Assembly: GCF_023065955.2 (NCBI RefSeq) | Contig: NW_026622886.1 | Location: 16,254,001-16,318,000 of the forward strand | Direction of reading: 5' to 3' | Length of the DNA stretch: 64,000 nt | Source: Ursus arctos | Lineage: Eukaryota; Chordata; Mammalia; Carnivora; Ursidae | Shown: positions 21,841-35,039 of the stretch, piece by piece | Position numbering within the stretch: the first letter of the stretch is position 1 | Layout of the letters: each line of letters starts with the position of its first letter | The notes under the pieces: model-generated | Database searches by the model: none | Seen by the model: the letters and a program-made list of their open reading frames with translations, nothing else | Told to the model about the DNA's origin: nothing | Translations under genes and position numbers: made by a program

Positions 21841-24214
21841 ACTGTTGTTATAAGTGATTCAAATAATACCGAGGACGTGGATGCTTTTAGAGAAAGATAA
21901 CAAATTCTGAAAGAAAGTTTACAGTCTACACAGTAGATTTTTGATGTTCATTCTACCCTTGTGACAAGTTGTGTTTTGTGGATCCACTGGTAAAAGGGTA
22001 CCCCCAGATAGGAGCCACTAAATTTATTCTCACATTGTACAAAAATGACCTAAAATATAGATGAGGAAGGAAATTTGCCACAGCACAGTTGATTGGTTGC
22101 TCAAGGTTATAATATTCCCCCTCCAAATATGTCCGGCCTCCCGGGAGAATCTTCCATGACATATTATGTTGTAAGAACATGCTACCTCAAATACAAACAT
22201 CTGGTCTGAAAATCTTGGCTCATTTCTTATTTCTCTTCTTTTGTGTTCTTCTTCATCTTGTCCAGTCCCACGGTTGTGTCTCAGTTTAAGCTTATAATCT
22301 GCAACATCACTTCCGTCTACACAGAACCAACAACACAACATGCGTAAAAAACTAAAAAAACATTGCACAACAACTTATTTTTTCCCATTAAATTCATCAA
22401 TAATGGTTGGACGATTATCAAGGGAGTTTTCTGCCAGTATTTTTCTGGGAAAAGAAAGGATCAATTTATGGTTACTGGTGTATACCACAGCAAAAAATTT
22501 ACCATTGCCTATGTCATGTGGCTTAGTGGTACTCAAGACTGTCGAGTTCATTTTTGAGAAGACTACCGCATTTTCAGTTTATGTTTTTCCTTTGTGTTCT
22601 CAGATTGTTCACTTCCTTTGGTATTTCCAAAACTCAACTGCAGGAAGACATCGATGTTTGAGGATGCCAGTAAAGCAAGCTGAGGAAGTAACAAAGAAGA
22701 AAAGTCACAAATAAGAATAATGTAAGTATAGAAGTTACTCTCATTGCTCTTCCATTCACAAACAAAGGAGAATTCCTGGAACAATTTGCTGTTAATTTAG
22801 TAAATAATGTGCAATTTATAAAAATATAAGCTGTAAACTGTGATACATCTTTTCCCTTAAATTAGTTAATGAACCTCTCTTCGTGCAGAAGGAAGTTGCG
22901 GGTTGAGATCATGTCAGCTGTAACCTTGTTGGTTTACTAGGTTTGTCTTGATTGGTTCTCTGGAACTCCATTAACCTGCTTTCCATCTAGAGTCAAAAAC
23001 GTGATCTGCTGTTGAACTTAAAAAGAATTTTGCCATTAGAGACTGTAAGAAGCAGAGGGTGTATTTTGCTTTTCCAATTGAACCTCTTATAGGGCTGGGA
23101 TGTAGAAGGCAGGTCTTATATTGCTTTTCTTATTTCCCCCCTGTTCTTGGAACTGGCCTCTGTACCCAATTAGTATCTAATAAATAGCTGTCTATTGACA
23201 GACTTTCAGACTTGGAAATGTAGACTACCATGAGATCAACAAGGGATTATGCACAAGGGAGAAACAGCTCAAAAAAGAGAATTTCTCCTTGTGTTATTTT
23301 TTAGTAAGTTTTTTTTGTTTCAGATGAAACTATTTTAACTTCAATCTCATTTAATATGTAATTTTAATACATTTGTAAGTATGATAAAAGTATGACTTCA
23401 GATAGCAAATTCTGTTAGTCATTTCCTTTTAGATAATGTTTTACTTGTCCTTGGCCTGGGAAGATATCTAAATGCGTTTAGATGCTAACCAAATTCATTT
23501 TACCTTGGTAGGTAAGATGCTTATTAGGTATGTATCCTTATAAATACAATAGATATCTCTTATAGTGAGAAGACTTTTTTCTTTGTTAAAAACTAAACTT
23601 TGCAAAGAAGTTTCTGTACATTTTCAATAGGATTTGAATGTTCATCTGTATATGTATTCTTAATATTCTTTTGGGACCTAGACGTAGTAGGGCAAGGGGA
23701 ATTTTTTTCTTCTTTCAAGGTACATTGAATTATAGAAAAAAAATCACTTGAGGGTAACATCATTAAAAGCCAGCATAGTATTATACTCATTAATTCCACA
23801 AAGCTTAAATAGCATAAAAATTTACATTATCAGTTTATACAGAGAAGCTGGGGGAGGAAGGAATGAAGGCTTTGGGTCCCTCTCAGTGTTTTTCACAAAT
23901 GTCTACCCACAAAGCTTCAATGGCAAGGTCAAGTGATTGATGGTAGATCCCAGGATCTGCTATCCCAACTTGAATTTTGCATTGTAGACTCAATTATAAA
24001 AATAATATTTATCTATCATCAGTTAAATAACAATTTTAGTCCCCAACTTTTAACTACAATTGATATTATGAGATAACCGTATGTACACTATGAATTTGGG
24101 TATTTTCTGGCATAATTTTTTGTACCCCTGTGGAATAATAATACTCTAATTTGGGAAATATGGTACTGTAACACTTTATATAAATATTATTACAGTGAAC
24201 TTTAATTATTTTTT
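21841..24214. other. unique sequence, nothing recognised
   Basis: About 2.4 kb, AT-rich, with no nameable repeat. Overlapping frames on both strands (22030-22368 minus, 22340-22714 plus) have no domain, signal sequence or membrane segment that I can identify. Confidence 0.4.
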
Positions 24215-24345
24215 CACATTGTCTCCTCCATTACATTCTGAGTTCCTTGAGGTCAGGGACTGGATCTCATTTTTCTCTGTATTATCAGATGCTAGTTTAG
24301 TGCGTTGCAAACAATAGCATATGGTATTCGTTTGTCAAATGGTAT
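24215..24345 (+). repeat. L2 LINE, 3' end
   Basis: 'cattctgagttccttgaggt', 'cagggactggatctcatttt' and 'tagtttagtgcgttgcaaac' follow the L2 3' terminus. Confidence 0.75.
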
Positions 24346-24687
24346 TAAATTAGGGCATATTTTACACTTGGGCTGTGAAAGATTCATTCAGACTGAGAGC
24401 ATCTTTAAGGAAAATGCCTCTGGTGATAATTATTGACAGTTCGTTTTATTTAGTTTATAAGATGTGTTGTGGTTTAAATGAAAGTAAGATTGGAGCAGTT
24501 GTCAGGAGAAAGTCAACTTGGCAGAACGTTCGTGCATTCTTGGAGCACGTCTCCAAGGCATGGTCTGCAATCACCCGGAGGGTTGTGGGGGCCATGACAT
24601 GATCAGAAGAGGTTTGTCTTCTCACCAGTTTTTTTTGAAAATGATACACAAATCTCTAGGTTTTATCAAAAGAGGTATTCTAGGCTA
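24346..24687. other. unique sequence, nothing recognised
   Basis: Short intervening stretch with no recognisable element. Confidence 0.4.
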
Positions 24688-25051
24688 TATTAATCTGCTA
24701 GGCCTACCATAACAAAATACCAGAGACTTAAACAATAGACATGTATTTCTTACAGTTCTGGAGGCTGGAAGTCCAAGATCAAGGTGTCAGCAGGTTTGGT
24801 TTTTCTGGAGGCCCCTCTTCTTGGCATGCAGATGGCTCTCTTCTCTCTGTGTCCTCACATGGCCTTTCGCCTTGTGTATGTGCGCATTCCTGGTGCCTCT
24901 TCCTCTCCTGCCCTATTGAATTCCAGCACTGCCCTTCCCACTTCATTTAACCTTAATTCCCTCTCTAAAGGCCCTATCCTGAAATACAGGCACATGGGGC
25001 ATGAGGACTTCCACATAGGACCTTTGAGGGGGTACAGTTCAGTCCACAACA
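24688..25051 (-). mobile_element. MLT1/MaLR-type LTR, minus strand
   Basis: Reads as the antisense LTR: 'ctgctaggcctaccataaca', 'ttacagttctggaggctgga', 'gtccaagatcaaggtgtcag', 'ctctgtgtcctcacatggcc' and 'gttcagtccacaaca' at the far end. A solitary LTR without viral genes. The frames at 24784-25227 and 24855-25286 derive mostly from it. Confidence 0.8.
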
Positions 25052-26975
25052 AAGGGTTAGGAAGAATTACTTTCAAGGTGATCGTGTTACTTGATGTTTT
25101 GGCAGAGCTGGGTTTGCATTCCACCGTGAAGCCTGGCAGCCACGTGTATTCATGTACCAGTGGCATCTGTGTTTTTTGCCAGCATAGCCTTAATTCCCCT
25201 TCTACTTGGTGGCATTGTCCATCATAGTGCCGGCCGTCCACTGGCCAAGGGATAAGCATGTGACCTGAGCGAGACTGGTTAGACAATGTCTTCCTGAAAT
25301 TTCACTCATTAGTGTAGTAGGCCAAAAGCAAAGTGACTGCATCAGAAGATACCTCTCGATAGCTCACGAAACACACTGTCCATTCTTTCCTGCTGCCTGT
25401 CACTGAGTGTTGCCCGGTTCCTGTCCTTTCCAGACACATTGGTTTCTCTGTCATTTCCCTTTCAATGAATTCCCTTTCTTCCTCTCTCTGGATAATTTTT
25501 GTTGGAGTTACCCAGTATTTGTTTCTGTTGCCTTAAATAATAATAACAACTCTACTAGTTACATGCTGTTTACCACTGTCATAAAACTCCAGTCTTAACA
25601 TATTTACATGCGGATAGAATTTCTGAACTTGTAGACAAGATGCTTTGTTATCAGTGCCTCACTAGCGTGGTCTGGGATGAGTCACGGCATCTGGTGGCTG
25701 CTGTTACATAAATACATAATTAGATTTTTAAAAAAGGTTTTGCTTTGATTGGTCACTTTGGAAAGTCCCTGTATTATTATCATGTTAAATGTCATTTGGT
25801 TCTGCTCTAATTCTTTATTCTCATCTTTCTTTTGTGGAGATGCTAAGGATAGGAGGGTCATGGGGTTCTTTCCTTTGTGAAAGTAGGACCTGGATCAAAA
25901 ATTGAAAATACCATTGTGTTAGAGGGATGGCCCACTATGTTCCTGTTCTTTGGACGCTGATCCAGAATATATTTAAGCAGAAAGGACTGCACCATTTTGT
26001 ATACGAATATTGACAAAGCGAGAAAAATAGAAAAACCAAGTGATAGGTATAAAACCAATCTTCTGCTTAATGAGTAACCAGCCCTTTTGGGGGCAATAGA
26101 TAGTCAAGGGAGTAAGATGTCTTTTTTAAAATTTTGACTTAGAAAAAAAGGCACAGAGTATCAGAGCCCCCAAGAATACTTTGATTCTATAGCTTTGGAG
26201 ATGATCATGGTCTTAGCCAGGCAGGGCCAAGCACCATGTGAAGAGAGAGCGCATTCTTTGTGTAGTTCTGGAAAGCAAAGGGCCGCCACAGGCATCTATA
26301 ATGGCGGGGAATGCCAGCATGGGCAGAGCTTCAAAGAGAATTGGAAACCATCAGTACTTATGACAAACAAGAATAGAGAAATAGAATAGGTTTTGGTGCT
26401 AGAAGCATGGAAGCTCTAAACTGTACTTTATTATAGTTAAAAAATTTCCCCTTCCAAGTTTAAAGTATAGAGTGATTCTGCGTATATTGCCTTGAATGAC
26501 TGTCAAATTCTTGAACGTGAGAAAGTTGACAGTAGATCGAGGGCTGCTATAGTGGGTGACGTTGCTACCCGTGGCCTGTAAACCACCTACAGACTCCGGG
26601 GGCTTAGAAAATGTGAGAGGATACGGTACAGCCCCAACATACCTAAACCTACAGTATATTGTAACAAAAGACGAAGGCTGGGATTAATTATTGTATTATC
26701 TTTGATCTTTGGAAGGCTTCTTCTACTTAAAACAGTCCTCTCAATGCTGGATATTAGCTTTATGTTTTTTATTTTCAAATTCCAAATGATGTTTTTAGAG
26801 TAAATATTTATTTCCATGGAACAGACTTTGCTCATGTACCAAGTAAGGCTTACATTTTAGAAATTTGCTTTTGAAGTCACAATTCCTTAAAGGGGTTAAG
26901 AGCTTTAGAGTAGACTTTTTGACAGGCAGTTTTTGTTCTTGGAGAAAATAAGGCCTGCCTTGTTCAGGCTATATT
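25052..26975. other. mostly unique; possible old repeat at 25180-25545
   Basis: About 25180-25545 ('ccactggccaagggataagc', 'gttacccagtatttgtttct') has the feel of a degraded interspersed repeat, but I cannot name it. The remainder shows nothing recognisable. Confidence 0.35.
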
Positions 26976-27220
26976 TGAAAATTAAATTTCTTTTTCTTTA
27001 TTTTTTTTATTTTTTTTCCTTAAAGATTTTATTTATTTATGTGACAGAGAGACAGCCAGCGAGAGAGGGAACACAGCAGGGGAGTGGGAGAGGAAGAAGC
27101 AGGCTCCCAGCGGAGGAGCCCGATGTGGGACTCGATCCCCGAACGCTGGGATCACGCCCCGAGCCGGAGGCAGACGCTTAACGACTGCGCCACCCAGGCG
27201 CCCCTGAAAATTGAATTTCT
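26976..27220 (-). mobile_element. SINEC, minus strand, 16-bp target duplication with one mismatch
   Basis: Element about 26992-27204, young subtype ('gacagccagcgagagaggga'). The flanks 'tgaaaattaaatttct' (26976-26991) and 'tgaaaattgaatttct' (27205-27220) differ at one base. The tail is an imperfect T/A-rich tract. The frames at 26933-27181 and 27084-27326 are SINE read-through. Confidence 0.96.
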
Positions 27221-28085
27221 AGATCCGAACCTTCCTCTTATCCCCCAAATCACTTTCTTTGGTGTTCCAGTTGATCTCATTGCTTACCATTCTTCAAGCC
27301 CTTACAAGGATTTGAAAAACACCTAGTTCTCTGAATTTAACACAATCTACTTGAACTACTTAGAATGGTTTCCATTTTCCTGCACAAACCCTTTCTGATA
27401 CAGTGAGTATGTGAGCATAATATAGCAGGGTGCAGAAAGAGGAGACTAGGCATCTCAGACAGACTTGTCTTGATTTTCAGTGTTGCCCAGGGCTACTGTG
27501 TTTACCTTCAATCAGAGGGGGACAGGTTAAAACTATGTGTGTAAGACATTTGAGATGGGCACGATACAGCTGACCCCGAAGAACATTCCTAAGTGAACCA
27601 TTACAATTTTGCATTCATAGACCTAGATACCATCAGTGTTTAGTTTTCACCCTGCAGAATACTTGAAATTAAGCTTTGTCCTGGTGGATTCTTCAGCCTG
27701 GAGTGAAAGACAGGCAACACCCAGTGTCCCCAGGCTATTTTAGTAGTTGTTTTGCTGGAGCCAAGTGGTTTCGATCATCTGTTTCTTAAAGGGACAGAAT
27801 ACAAGGCTGGTCAATTTGGATCGCCAAGCTTGAATAGACAGAATTGGCTGGTGGGATGCCCACTACTATTATACCATGCTTATTGTTCATCTGGTTAAAG
27901 GGAATGACCTTCAATGGTATAAATAGGGCTTTTTTTTTTTAAATCAAGAGTATACTAGTAGCTATTCCAGAATAAATTATTTATTTGTTTACATTTTCCA
28001 TCCCTCATCACACAAACATAAGCTTCTTGATAGCTGAGTCCTTATATGTCTTAGTCTATCCTCAGTAAATAATACTCTTTTATCT
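27221..28085. other. unique sequence, nothing recognised
   Basis: No nameable repeat, exon or RNA gene. Confidence 0.4.
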
Positions 28086-28165
28086 ATTTAAATCATTCAG
28101 TAACTAAATATTGAATAGGTACTATGTCCCAGACACAAGATTAGGCCTTGGGGGTGTAGCAGTGG
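28086..28165 (-). repeat. L2 LINE 3' end fragment, minus strand
   Basis: 'cattcagtaactaaatattg', 'aataggtactatgtcccaga' and 'ttgggggtgtagcagtgg' are the reverse of the L2 3' terminus. Confidence 0.6.
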
Positions 28166-29124
28166 AAAGACTTGGCTTCAGAGGTTCATTAGTATTAATA
28201 GAGAAAAAATATCATTAACAAGACATCTTTTCTATAGTTGGGCTTTGAAAATTAAAAAAAAAAGTCACCATCTTTTTATTGTGTACAATGTGTAATAACA
28301 CTGTTGGAGACTGATAGGGTGCCAGATATGGCTTTTATTTTACCTGTTAAAGGAGATTTATAGAGAGCTTGGAGAGGCTCAACAGCTAAACATTTTGATT
28401 TTAGTCTAATTGGAAAGGAGAATTTAATTTTACTGACAATTATAGGCGAATAAAGAGTGCACTTAAGTTGAAATTAAAAAGTAAAATAGTAAACCAGTTA
28501 AGTTCATTGTAATATTGTAGTTTTCCCCTGATAATTTGCATTACATGACCATGTTCATGATCTCATAGAATACATTAAATTCTATGGTTTAGTATAATAA
28601 GATTATTATATCATGTAAGTTGATGAATAGATAGATGTAAAAGAAGAGCCCTTCTTTTGTGTGTGTGAAAAGATTGAGCTCTTTACCTTGGAAGGGATTT
28701 GAAAATTGGGTCACCTTATCCATTTTGTTCATATTGATGGAATACGGGTCACTGACGTCTGGCTTTGTTTAGCTCTTCTTGCTCCATTTTGACAAAGTGA
28801 TATAGAACCTAATTACTGAACTACTCAGCTAACAAAGGTGGGGAATCACCTTCGCAAAAATGGAAAAGCACCTTTTCAAGTATACTGAAGGCCCATCAAA
28901 TTCAGACTTGAAACTTTTCCCACTTTAGAGCTTGGCTGAGGAGGTGTGTGTTGAGGGGAGCATAGCTCCTCATTAGCTCCCCAGCCTGGGTGTTGGAGGG
29001 TGAAGACCTCTGTGCTTGGCTTCCCATTTCTTGGACAAGTGTTCTGTGAGAGCAGGGACGATGTCTCCGAAGCACTCATTATGTATTTCCTGAAGGAATG
29101 AAGGAAGCTTGGCAGCATCACCTG
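28166..29124. other. unique AT-rich sequence
   Basis: About 28340-28640 is AT-rich and repeat-free ('aggagaatttaattttactg'), a possible conserved element but untested. Nothing else recognised. Confidence 0.3.
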
Positions 29125-29345
29125 GAGTAAGGATCCTGATCTTTTTGAACCTGTGTTTCTGTCTGCCTATACCTGAATTTCACGTGTGATCTCAGTGTGT
29201 AATGGGGGCAATTTACTTCTCTCAGCCTCAGTTTCTCCATTTGCAAATTGGAGATTCTAGCACCCCTCTCTTACAAGAAGGAATAAAACTCAATAAGAAT
29301 GATCTGATATTTTTGGCTCCGTAAATATGGTCATATTGCTATTAC
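29125..29345 (-). repeat. MIR, minus strand
   Basis: 'caatttacttctctcagcct', 'cagtttctccatttgcaaat' and 'aaggaataaaactcaataag' follow the reverse MIR consensus. Confidence 0.72.
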
Positions 29346-30035
29346 TCAGCTTCCCTTCAACGAAAGCTGAATACATCTCTTAATTACTAGAAGAGAATTA
29401 TTTACTCTACTTTCTGTGTTCCTCACCTTGTCCCTGGTGGCTTTCCATGTTGGCCATCTTTCTCTGTGCCTCTTTCTTCTCTGGCTCTTTAAAACTTGGT
29501 GTTCTTCAGATTTTCTTTCTTAGTATACATACGTTGGTTGAGCGTATAGATTTTTCTAGGTTTAAGTTCTTGACCATGTCCAAATCTCCATTTCCAGCTC
29601 AGTCTCATGCCTCCCACCTTGAACCCTAGACTGGTGTATTCAGCTACCTACTCGATTGTCACCGGGATGTCTGGGGCAGAAATAGGCTAGTTGCTTGTCC
29701 AACCCTGTTCCTCTTCCTGGGCACACAGTTAGACTACAGTTGCTAGCTTCATCTGCATTTAGTTTGAGATCAAGTGAATGAGAACTAGCGCATAGTCTGA
29801 TGTGGGTGAAAATGATATGTACCAGTTCCATACATCTCTCTCTTCTGTCTTCATGGCTGGAAGCAAAGTTCTCCAAGAGGGCAGTGTCATAATATGGGAG
29901 GCGCCTGGATTCCTGAGTCACTCCTTGAAGGAGAGCTTCCCAACTTTACCGGGCTGTACTATGAGCCAGGAATAACAGTCTGTTAAGCCACTGAAATTTG
30001 GGGGTTATTTGTTGCCATGGCAGAGCTTGACCTTT
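29346..30035. other. unassigned sequence, probable old repeat in the second half
   Basis: About 29690-30035 ends with 'gttaagccactgaaatttgg' then 'ggttatttgttgccatggca', the style of terminus seen in several ancient LTR families. I cannot name it. The first half shows nothing recognisable. Confidence 0.35.
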
Positions 30036-31899
30036 CTTTATTAAGATGGTGCCCCCTAGGCACCGTGAGCTCTGCAGGTAGTCTACTTTCCACCTCAGTT
30101 GGTGGCACCGTCCTCTTTTTAGTCACCCAATTCACAGTCCCCTAGTCCTCAGCCAAATCCAATTAATAACTAACTCCTGTGGATTTTAACTCCCTTATTT
30201 TTTCTTGGAAGTATCTATCTTTTTTTTTTTTTTTTTTTGAACCATCACTCTGATCGAGGCTCTTGCTATTTCTTATCTGCTTGTTGATTTGAATGAACTT
30301 AAAACGAACCAGGAAGCATCCTATTAGAGTAGTGGGTCATTATTAAAAGGCATTCCCAGCAGGGAACATAAGAGAATGTGGTGACAATGTAACAATACAG
30401 TTGATGTCTGGAAATAAGTAAATCTCCAGATCATGATGAAGGAAGTGGAGACCTCCCCGGCCTTTGCTCTGTGCTGATGATGCCCGTATACAAAATAAAA
30501 AAGGACCGCATTTAAGGACCCCATGCAATGCACAGATGGACAAGTGAGGCTTAATGCAATTAACCGTGGACACCTGGATACTTCCGACCTACCGTCTTCT
30601 GCTTTATCTTTTCATCCACTCACGCATGCTTTTGATAAAGGGTCACAATGCCAGCTGCTTACTGAGCGCAGATCAAAGCTGGAGTGATAGTCTGGCAGGG
30701 GTCTTCTTGCTAAGCTTAACCTTACCTGGGAGAGTCAGTTAGCTCAAAACACTTCTAATCACCTGTGATCCCTCCTTCTGTCTCCTGCAGAGTGTGGCAC
30801 TGTAGTTGACAGCTCCCACGCTCCCCTGTCCGTTTAGTGATGCTCCCTTTGTAAAAGCAGCTCTTGGTTTTATCAACCTATATTCCCTCTCTCACGGAAA
30901 GGAAGCCCCACTTTGATCGCGCTACTCTTGCTTCGAAGCCCCTCCTGTGCAGCGGCCCTTCATTTTCTTCATTTCTGTGGCAGCTCTCTCTCCTCCAAAC
31001 CTCAGCACACATTCCCATTGAGTATTAGAAAAAGAAAATTAAAATAAGCCCATGTTTAAAAAATAGGGCCCTCCTTTAAATAAATAATTCTTCAGCAGTC
31101 CACAGCATTGGTCTTCCCTGGAGAATCAAAAGATCCTATTGAAACCAAGGAACAGAAAAGTGATTTTGAGGTGCATGGATGGACACCTTTGTACCGGGTT
31201 TTATAGGGAAAGTTGTGATTATTAGAGGCTTACACTAAAATGCGGTGACTCTAATTTCCCTGCCCTCCTCAGTCAGGTAACTGGGGGACATCTCTTGCAG
31301 CTAGAACTCTTTCCCATCTAAGCGCAGAGTTGGCCACGCTTGTCATTTTTACTGCTGATCTTCTTCTGGACCCTTTCCTCCCTGCTTGTTCCCTACCTTG
31401 AACCTGGACCTTTCAGGCCTGCAGTTGCATTATGTTGTCTCCTTCTCGTCTCTCTAGCTAAACCGGCCACATGCGACAGACAGACGATGACAGTCATCTA
31501 CACGTCCGTGGGAATGATGGCTATTCTGTAGACTCTTCTAAGAGTATTTGCTTTTAAAGCACTATTACCAATTGCAAAATGAGAGACTGTGCTCCCATTA
31601 GAGAAATTTAAGGTGAAATGAGTATAGACGGGGTTGAGGATATTTTTAAGAAGAATATTCTCCCTGAAATCCTTTCATAACCTGTAACTCTATGCAGGGG
31701 AACCTTCTCCATCTAGTGAGGCTGGCTCCATTAGCATCTCATTATCTGTCATAGGGATACAGGTCCTGTGCTAGCCTTCATCTCCTGAGAGTCCCTAGGT
31801 GTAAAGAGAACAAAGACTTAAAAAAAAAAAAAAAGGGAGGACATAAATGATGAACCGTTTCTCTGTTTTCTTCTTTTCTAGAAACCGTGCGTACAGCCA
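30036..31899. other. unique sequence with one T-run
   Basis: A T-run lies at 30220-30238 and an A-run at about 31820-31833. A CTCF-like core is present at 30049-30060. Otherwise nothing recognisable; the short frames have no supporting features. Confidence 0.35.
30049..30060 (-). promoter_or_regulatory. possible CTCF core motif
   Basis: On the minus strand 'CCTAGGGGGCAC' fits the conserved half of the CTCF motif (YAGGGGGCRS), but the upstream CCA half does not match. The match is partial. Confidence 0.2.
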
Positions 31900-32090
31900 G
31901 GTAATTTCCTGCCTCCATTCTTTGAACATGCCATTCACCATGTCAGGAATTCCTCCTTCTTCCCTTCCTGTCCATCTTTCAAGTGGTCTCCCCCAATGAG
32001 GCTCTCCCCAGTTCCTCCAGTTGGAATTGCTTCTTTTCTTTGTTCTTATCTTGAGCACAACATTTAGCAACACTTTGTATTTTTGTCATC
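31900..32090 (+). repeat. L2 LINE fragment
   Basis: 'tttcctgcctccattctttg', 'ctctccccagttcctccagt' and 'ttgagcacaacatttagcaa' follow the L2 3' region loosely. Confidence 0.5.
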
Positions 32091-32559
32091 TATATCACAT
32101 CGAGGCACAACAAAGTCTTGAGACTTTGCAAAATTCAGTGCAGTGGGCTATTTCTTCTGTTTTATAAACTCTGAGCATTAAAACCTTGATCACTGCAGTT
32201 GGGTGGGGTCCACGCAGTTGAAATTTCTGTGTATATGATAATATCTAAAAGGGGATCTTTATCTTAGGACTCTGTGAAGGTAATAAAAATGTGCATCAAA
32301 TTATTTTTGAAACAATATGGGGGTGTAAATAAGTAAATAATAACTGAACCCATGCTATGTAATGAGAGCTATGTGGAGTTAGCAGGCAAAATTATTTATA
32401 AATAAGGAATTATACATTATATATAGGGAGATGCTGATGTTGGCCAATTTTCTCCTCACTAAGGGATTGATAAACTGCTCAGTGGTGTGGCCAACAGAAA
32501 GGTTTCTGTTCTGCGCTGGATATATGTATATTTTTTCCTTTTTGTATCATCCAAGTTCT
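32091..32559. other. unique sequence, nothing recognised
   Basis: No nameable element. Confidence 0.4.
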
Positions 32560-33110
32560 ACTGGCTCTTGGATTCTTTCTGTGTGTCCCTTGTTGTTTTG
32601 GTCCCTCATCTGTACTAAAATGTTTCTTTCTTCCATCAGAGCCTTTAATGCTATTTGCAGAAAACCTATAGTCCTTGAGTTTTCATTTGCTCTTATGTTC
32701 CGCAAAATTACCCTAATTTCCCCTTTCCGTACTATGCTTTTCTGTAGAGGTGGGAAGTCCCCACTCCATATACCCTTGTATCATAAGAGTAGCTTCTTGA
32801 TTGGTCTCGGAGCTGAAACTAGGTTCTGTCCTGGGGTACCGACATGGTATCTGAGACACCCTCACTTTTGCCTCATCAGTCCTCAAGCTCTGAGGTGCAC
32901 CTGCCAGGGGCATTACTGCTTCGGTGCGCCACACCCAACCTCCTGTGGAGCCCATCTCATGACGGTGTTTGTTTCCGTGCCTTATCGCCTCTACTAGGTG
33001 GTAACCTCCTGAAGATGTCAACAGTATCTCATTCAATTTGTACCCTCCAGGGTCCTAGCAGTCTTGCATACGGTACATGCTCCTGGAATGTTTAGAGGAT
33101 TGAACTGCAT
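32560..33110 (+). repeat. degraded L2-like sequence
   Basis: The end ('ggtaacctcctgaagatgtc', 'cctccagggtcctagcagtc', 'acatgctcctggaatgttta') resembles an L2 3' terminus; the body is too diverged to be sure. The 188-codon plus frame at 32431-32997 lies in it and shows no protein domain. Confidence 0.4.
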
Positions 33111-34406
33111 GAGTTATTACTCTAAGTGCACAAAAAGGGGTGCTAGAGCTCTGAAGAGCCTTAATTCACCTCATGGGGTTACATGAAGATCTGTCAGACT
33201 TAGTTTATACATCCCAGCTCTCCATGGGTAAAGTCAATGCCAATTAACGATGAGCTTCTGCATTGGAGAGAAAACACATTTTCACCTAATGGCTGATCAG
33301 TTTCTTTTCTGCCGTATATCTCAGTGATCATAAAGCAAGAAGACCCCTGGGACTCTATTCTATTTAGGCAAAAGCAGGTGTGCTGGGAAGCTTTATATTT
33401 ACACACAAACACAGAAAGCAGGGCTTATTTTTGCAATTACTTGCGAAGCTTGCCCATGTTTTCCAGCATGTAAATTAGGACTTGAAGGAAAACATCTAAT
33501 TGCATTTCGCTCCAACTAATTGCCAACTCAAAATTTTAGATTAGTGCGTACACCATACTTAATTTTTTTGTTGTTGTTATTAATAACACATTGAGCTTGG
33601 TAGGATGAAAAATAATGAGACGGAACTGAAAAGACTCGAGGGCTGGCCCATGAAGGAAATGTTTTGGGTAGGGTGGTAGGGAAACTTTGAAGAATGTGGG
33701 CAAAGCCATGGCCAAAATGCCAGACAAAGATTGCCTGGGTCTCATGCTCCTCTATGGGTTTGCTGGTAAAGGTTAGACGGAGAGGAAAAAATAGAGATGG
33801 CATTTGGAGTCATTGCATGTGTTTTGCCACAAGGAGGGGCCATGGTTACAACCATGGATGTGTCCTTGACTTGTATTCTACCAGTAGCCTTTCCGGCATG
33901 AAAAACAAAACCTACTTAAAAGAGCTTTTTAAAAAATATGCTACACATCCAGAAAGAATGGTACGGTCTTTTGTGAATAATATAAACATACTGTGATATC
34001 CTTACATTATTAAATGAGCATTACAAAGCATGACAGAGTCACAGCCACACCAAAAAATAAAGACAAGCTAGTGTTGACTGGAAACAAAAAGGGAGAAGCT
34101 TTTTCACATGTTGTCATAAAAAGGTAACTGGAGGCCTCAGAATTCTCCTGTTTTCTCAGCAAGAGTTATTCTCCAAAGGACACAATGAACTTTTTGTCCT
34201 TCTAAACACAGAAGTCAAAAAATGTATCCTTGAAGCTCAGTGTAGCAGCAGCGGGTTTGTGAATCTATTTACCATCGGGGAGAATTTATTCGGAGGTGGT
34301 TAGTTCCTGGGTTTCTACATGAAGGGTTGGAAGGGAGATTGGATGGATCTTGGAAAAACGTCTGAATCGAATAACATGTTCCTATCCTGGCGTCCCTCTG
34401 CATTCA
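33111..34406. other. unique sequence with a candidate conserved element
   Basis: About 33430-33545 is a compact run of AATTGC/CTAATTG words ('catctaattgcatttcgctc', 'ccaactaattgccaactc') that looks like homeodomain-rich regulatory DNA. The rest shows nothing I can name. Confidence 0.35.
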
Positions 34407-35000
34407 GCCTCTGCCCTAGTTTAGCGGGCGCTCGTCCGTGCCAGGCACGGTGCTAGATGCAGCAGCCGTCCCGGGGACAGTGCTCAGGAAGATGCCTCCT
34501 GTTGTGGGGTTTCTAGACAGGTGGAGAGCAGATATTAAAAAACCAAAGACATAAGTAAATATGTACTTATAAACTATGTGAAGTGCCATGAAGGAAAGGC
34601 GCGGGGATTGATTAAGACCACAAATGTTGCATCTCATTGAAATGGGGAAAGCCTGGTGAAGCCTCTCTGAAGAAATGACATTTAGGCTGAGACCTATAGG
34701 ATGAGGAGGATTGAACCAAAGTGGAGGGAATAGATATTTCCAGACAGATGGAAAGACAGGTGTGAAGGCCCTGCAGGGACTAAGAGACAGCACTTGGGGT
34801 TGGATTGAGGGGGAAAGTGGCTTGAAATGCGGCTGGGCAGGTTGGCAGAGGCAGCCCCACACAGGGCCCTGTAGACCATGCTGGGGGGTTTCTGCAGGCC
34901 ATAGAAAGCTGCTGAAGGGTAGAAGCGATGAAAATCAATTTATAGAGAGCTCAGTGTAGAGAGAGGATGGGAGAAAGGCAAGGATAAGTGCCAGGAGACC
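34407..35000 (-). repeat. L2 LINE, minus strand, long copy
   Basis: Reverse of the L2 3' region: 'gccaggcacggtgctagatg', 'cctctctgaagaaatgacat', 'ttaggctgagacctatagga', 'gtgtgaaggccctgcaggg' and 'cagggccctgtagaccatgc' occur in consensus order. The frames at 34416-34862 (minus) and 34711-34959 (plus) come from this copy. Confidence 0.8.
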
Positions 35001-35039
35001 AGTTGGGAGGGAATTTCCATGGGGATGGTGGACGTGTTG

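Noticed and set aside
32431..32997. A 188-codon plus-strand frame
   Set aside because: It lies mostly in L2-like sequence with no domain, signal or convincing start context; treated as chance.
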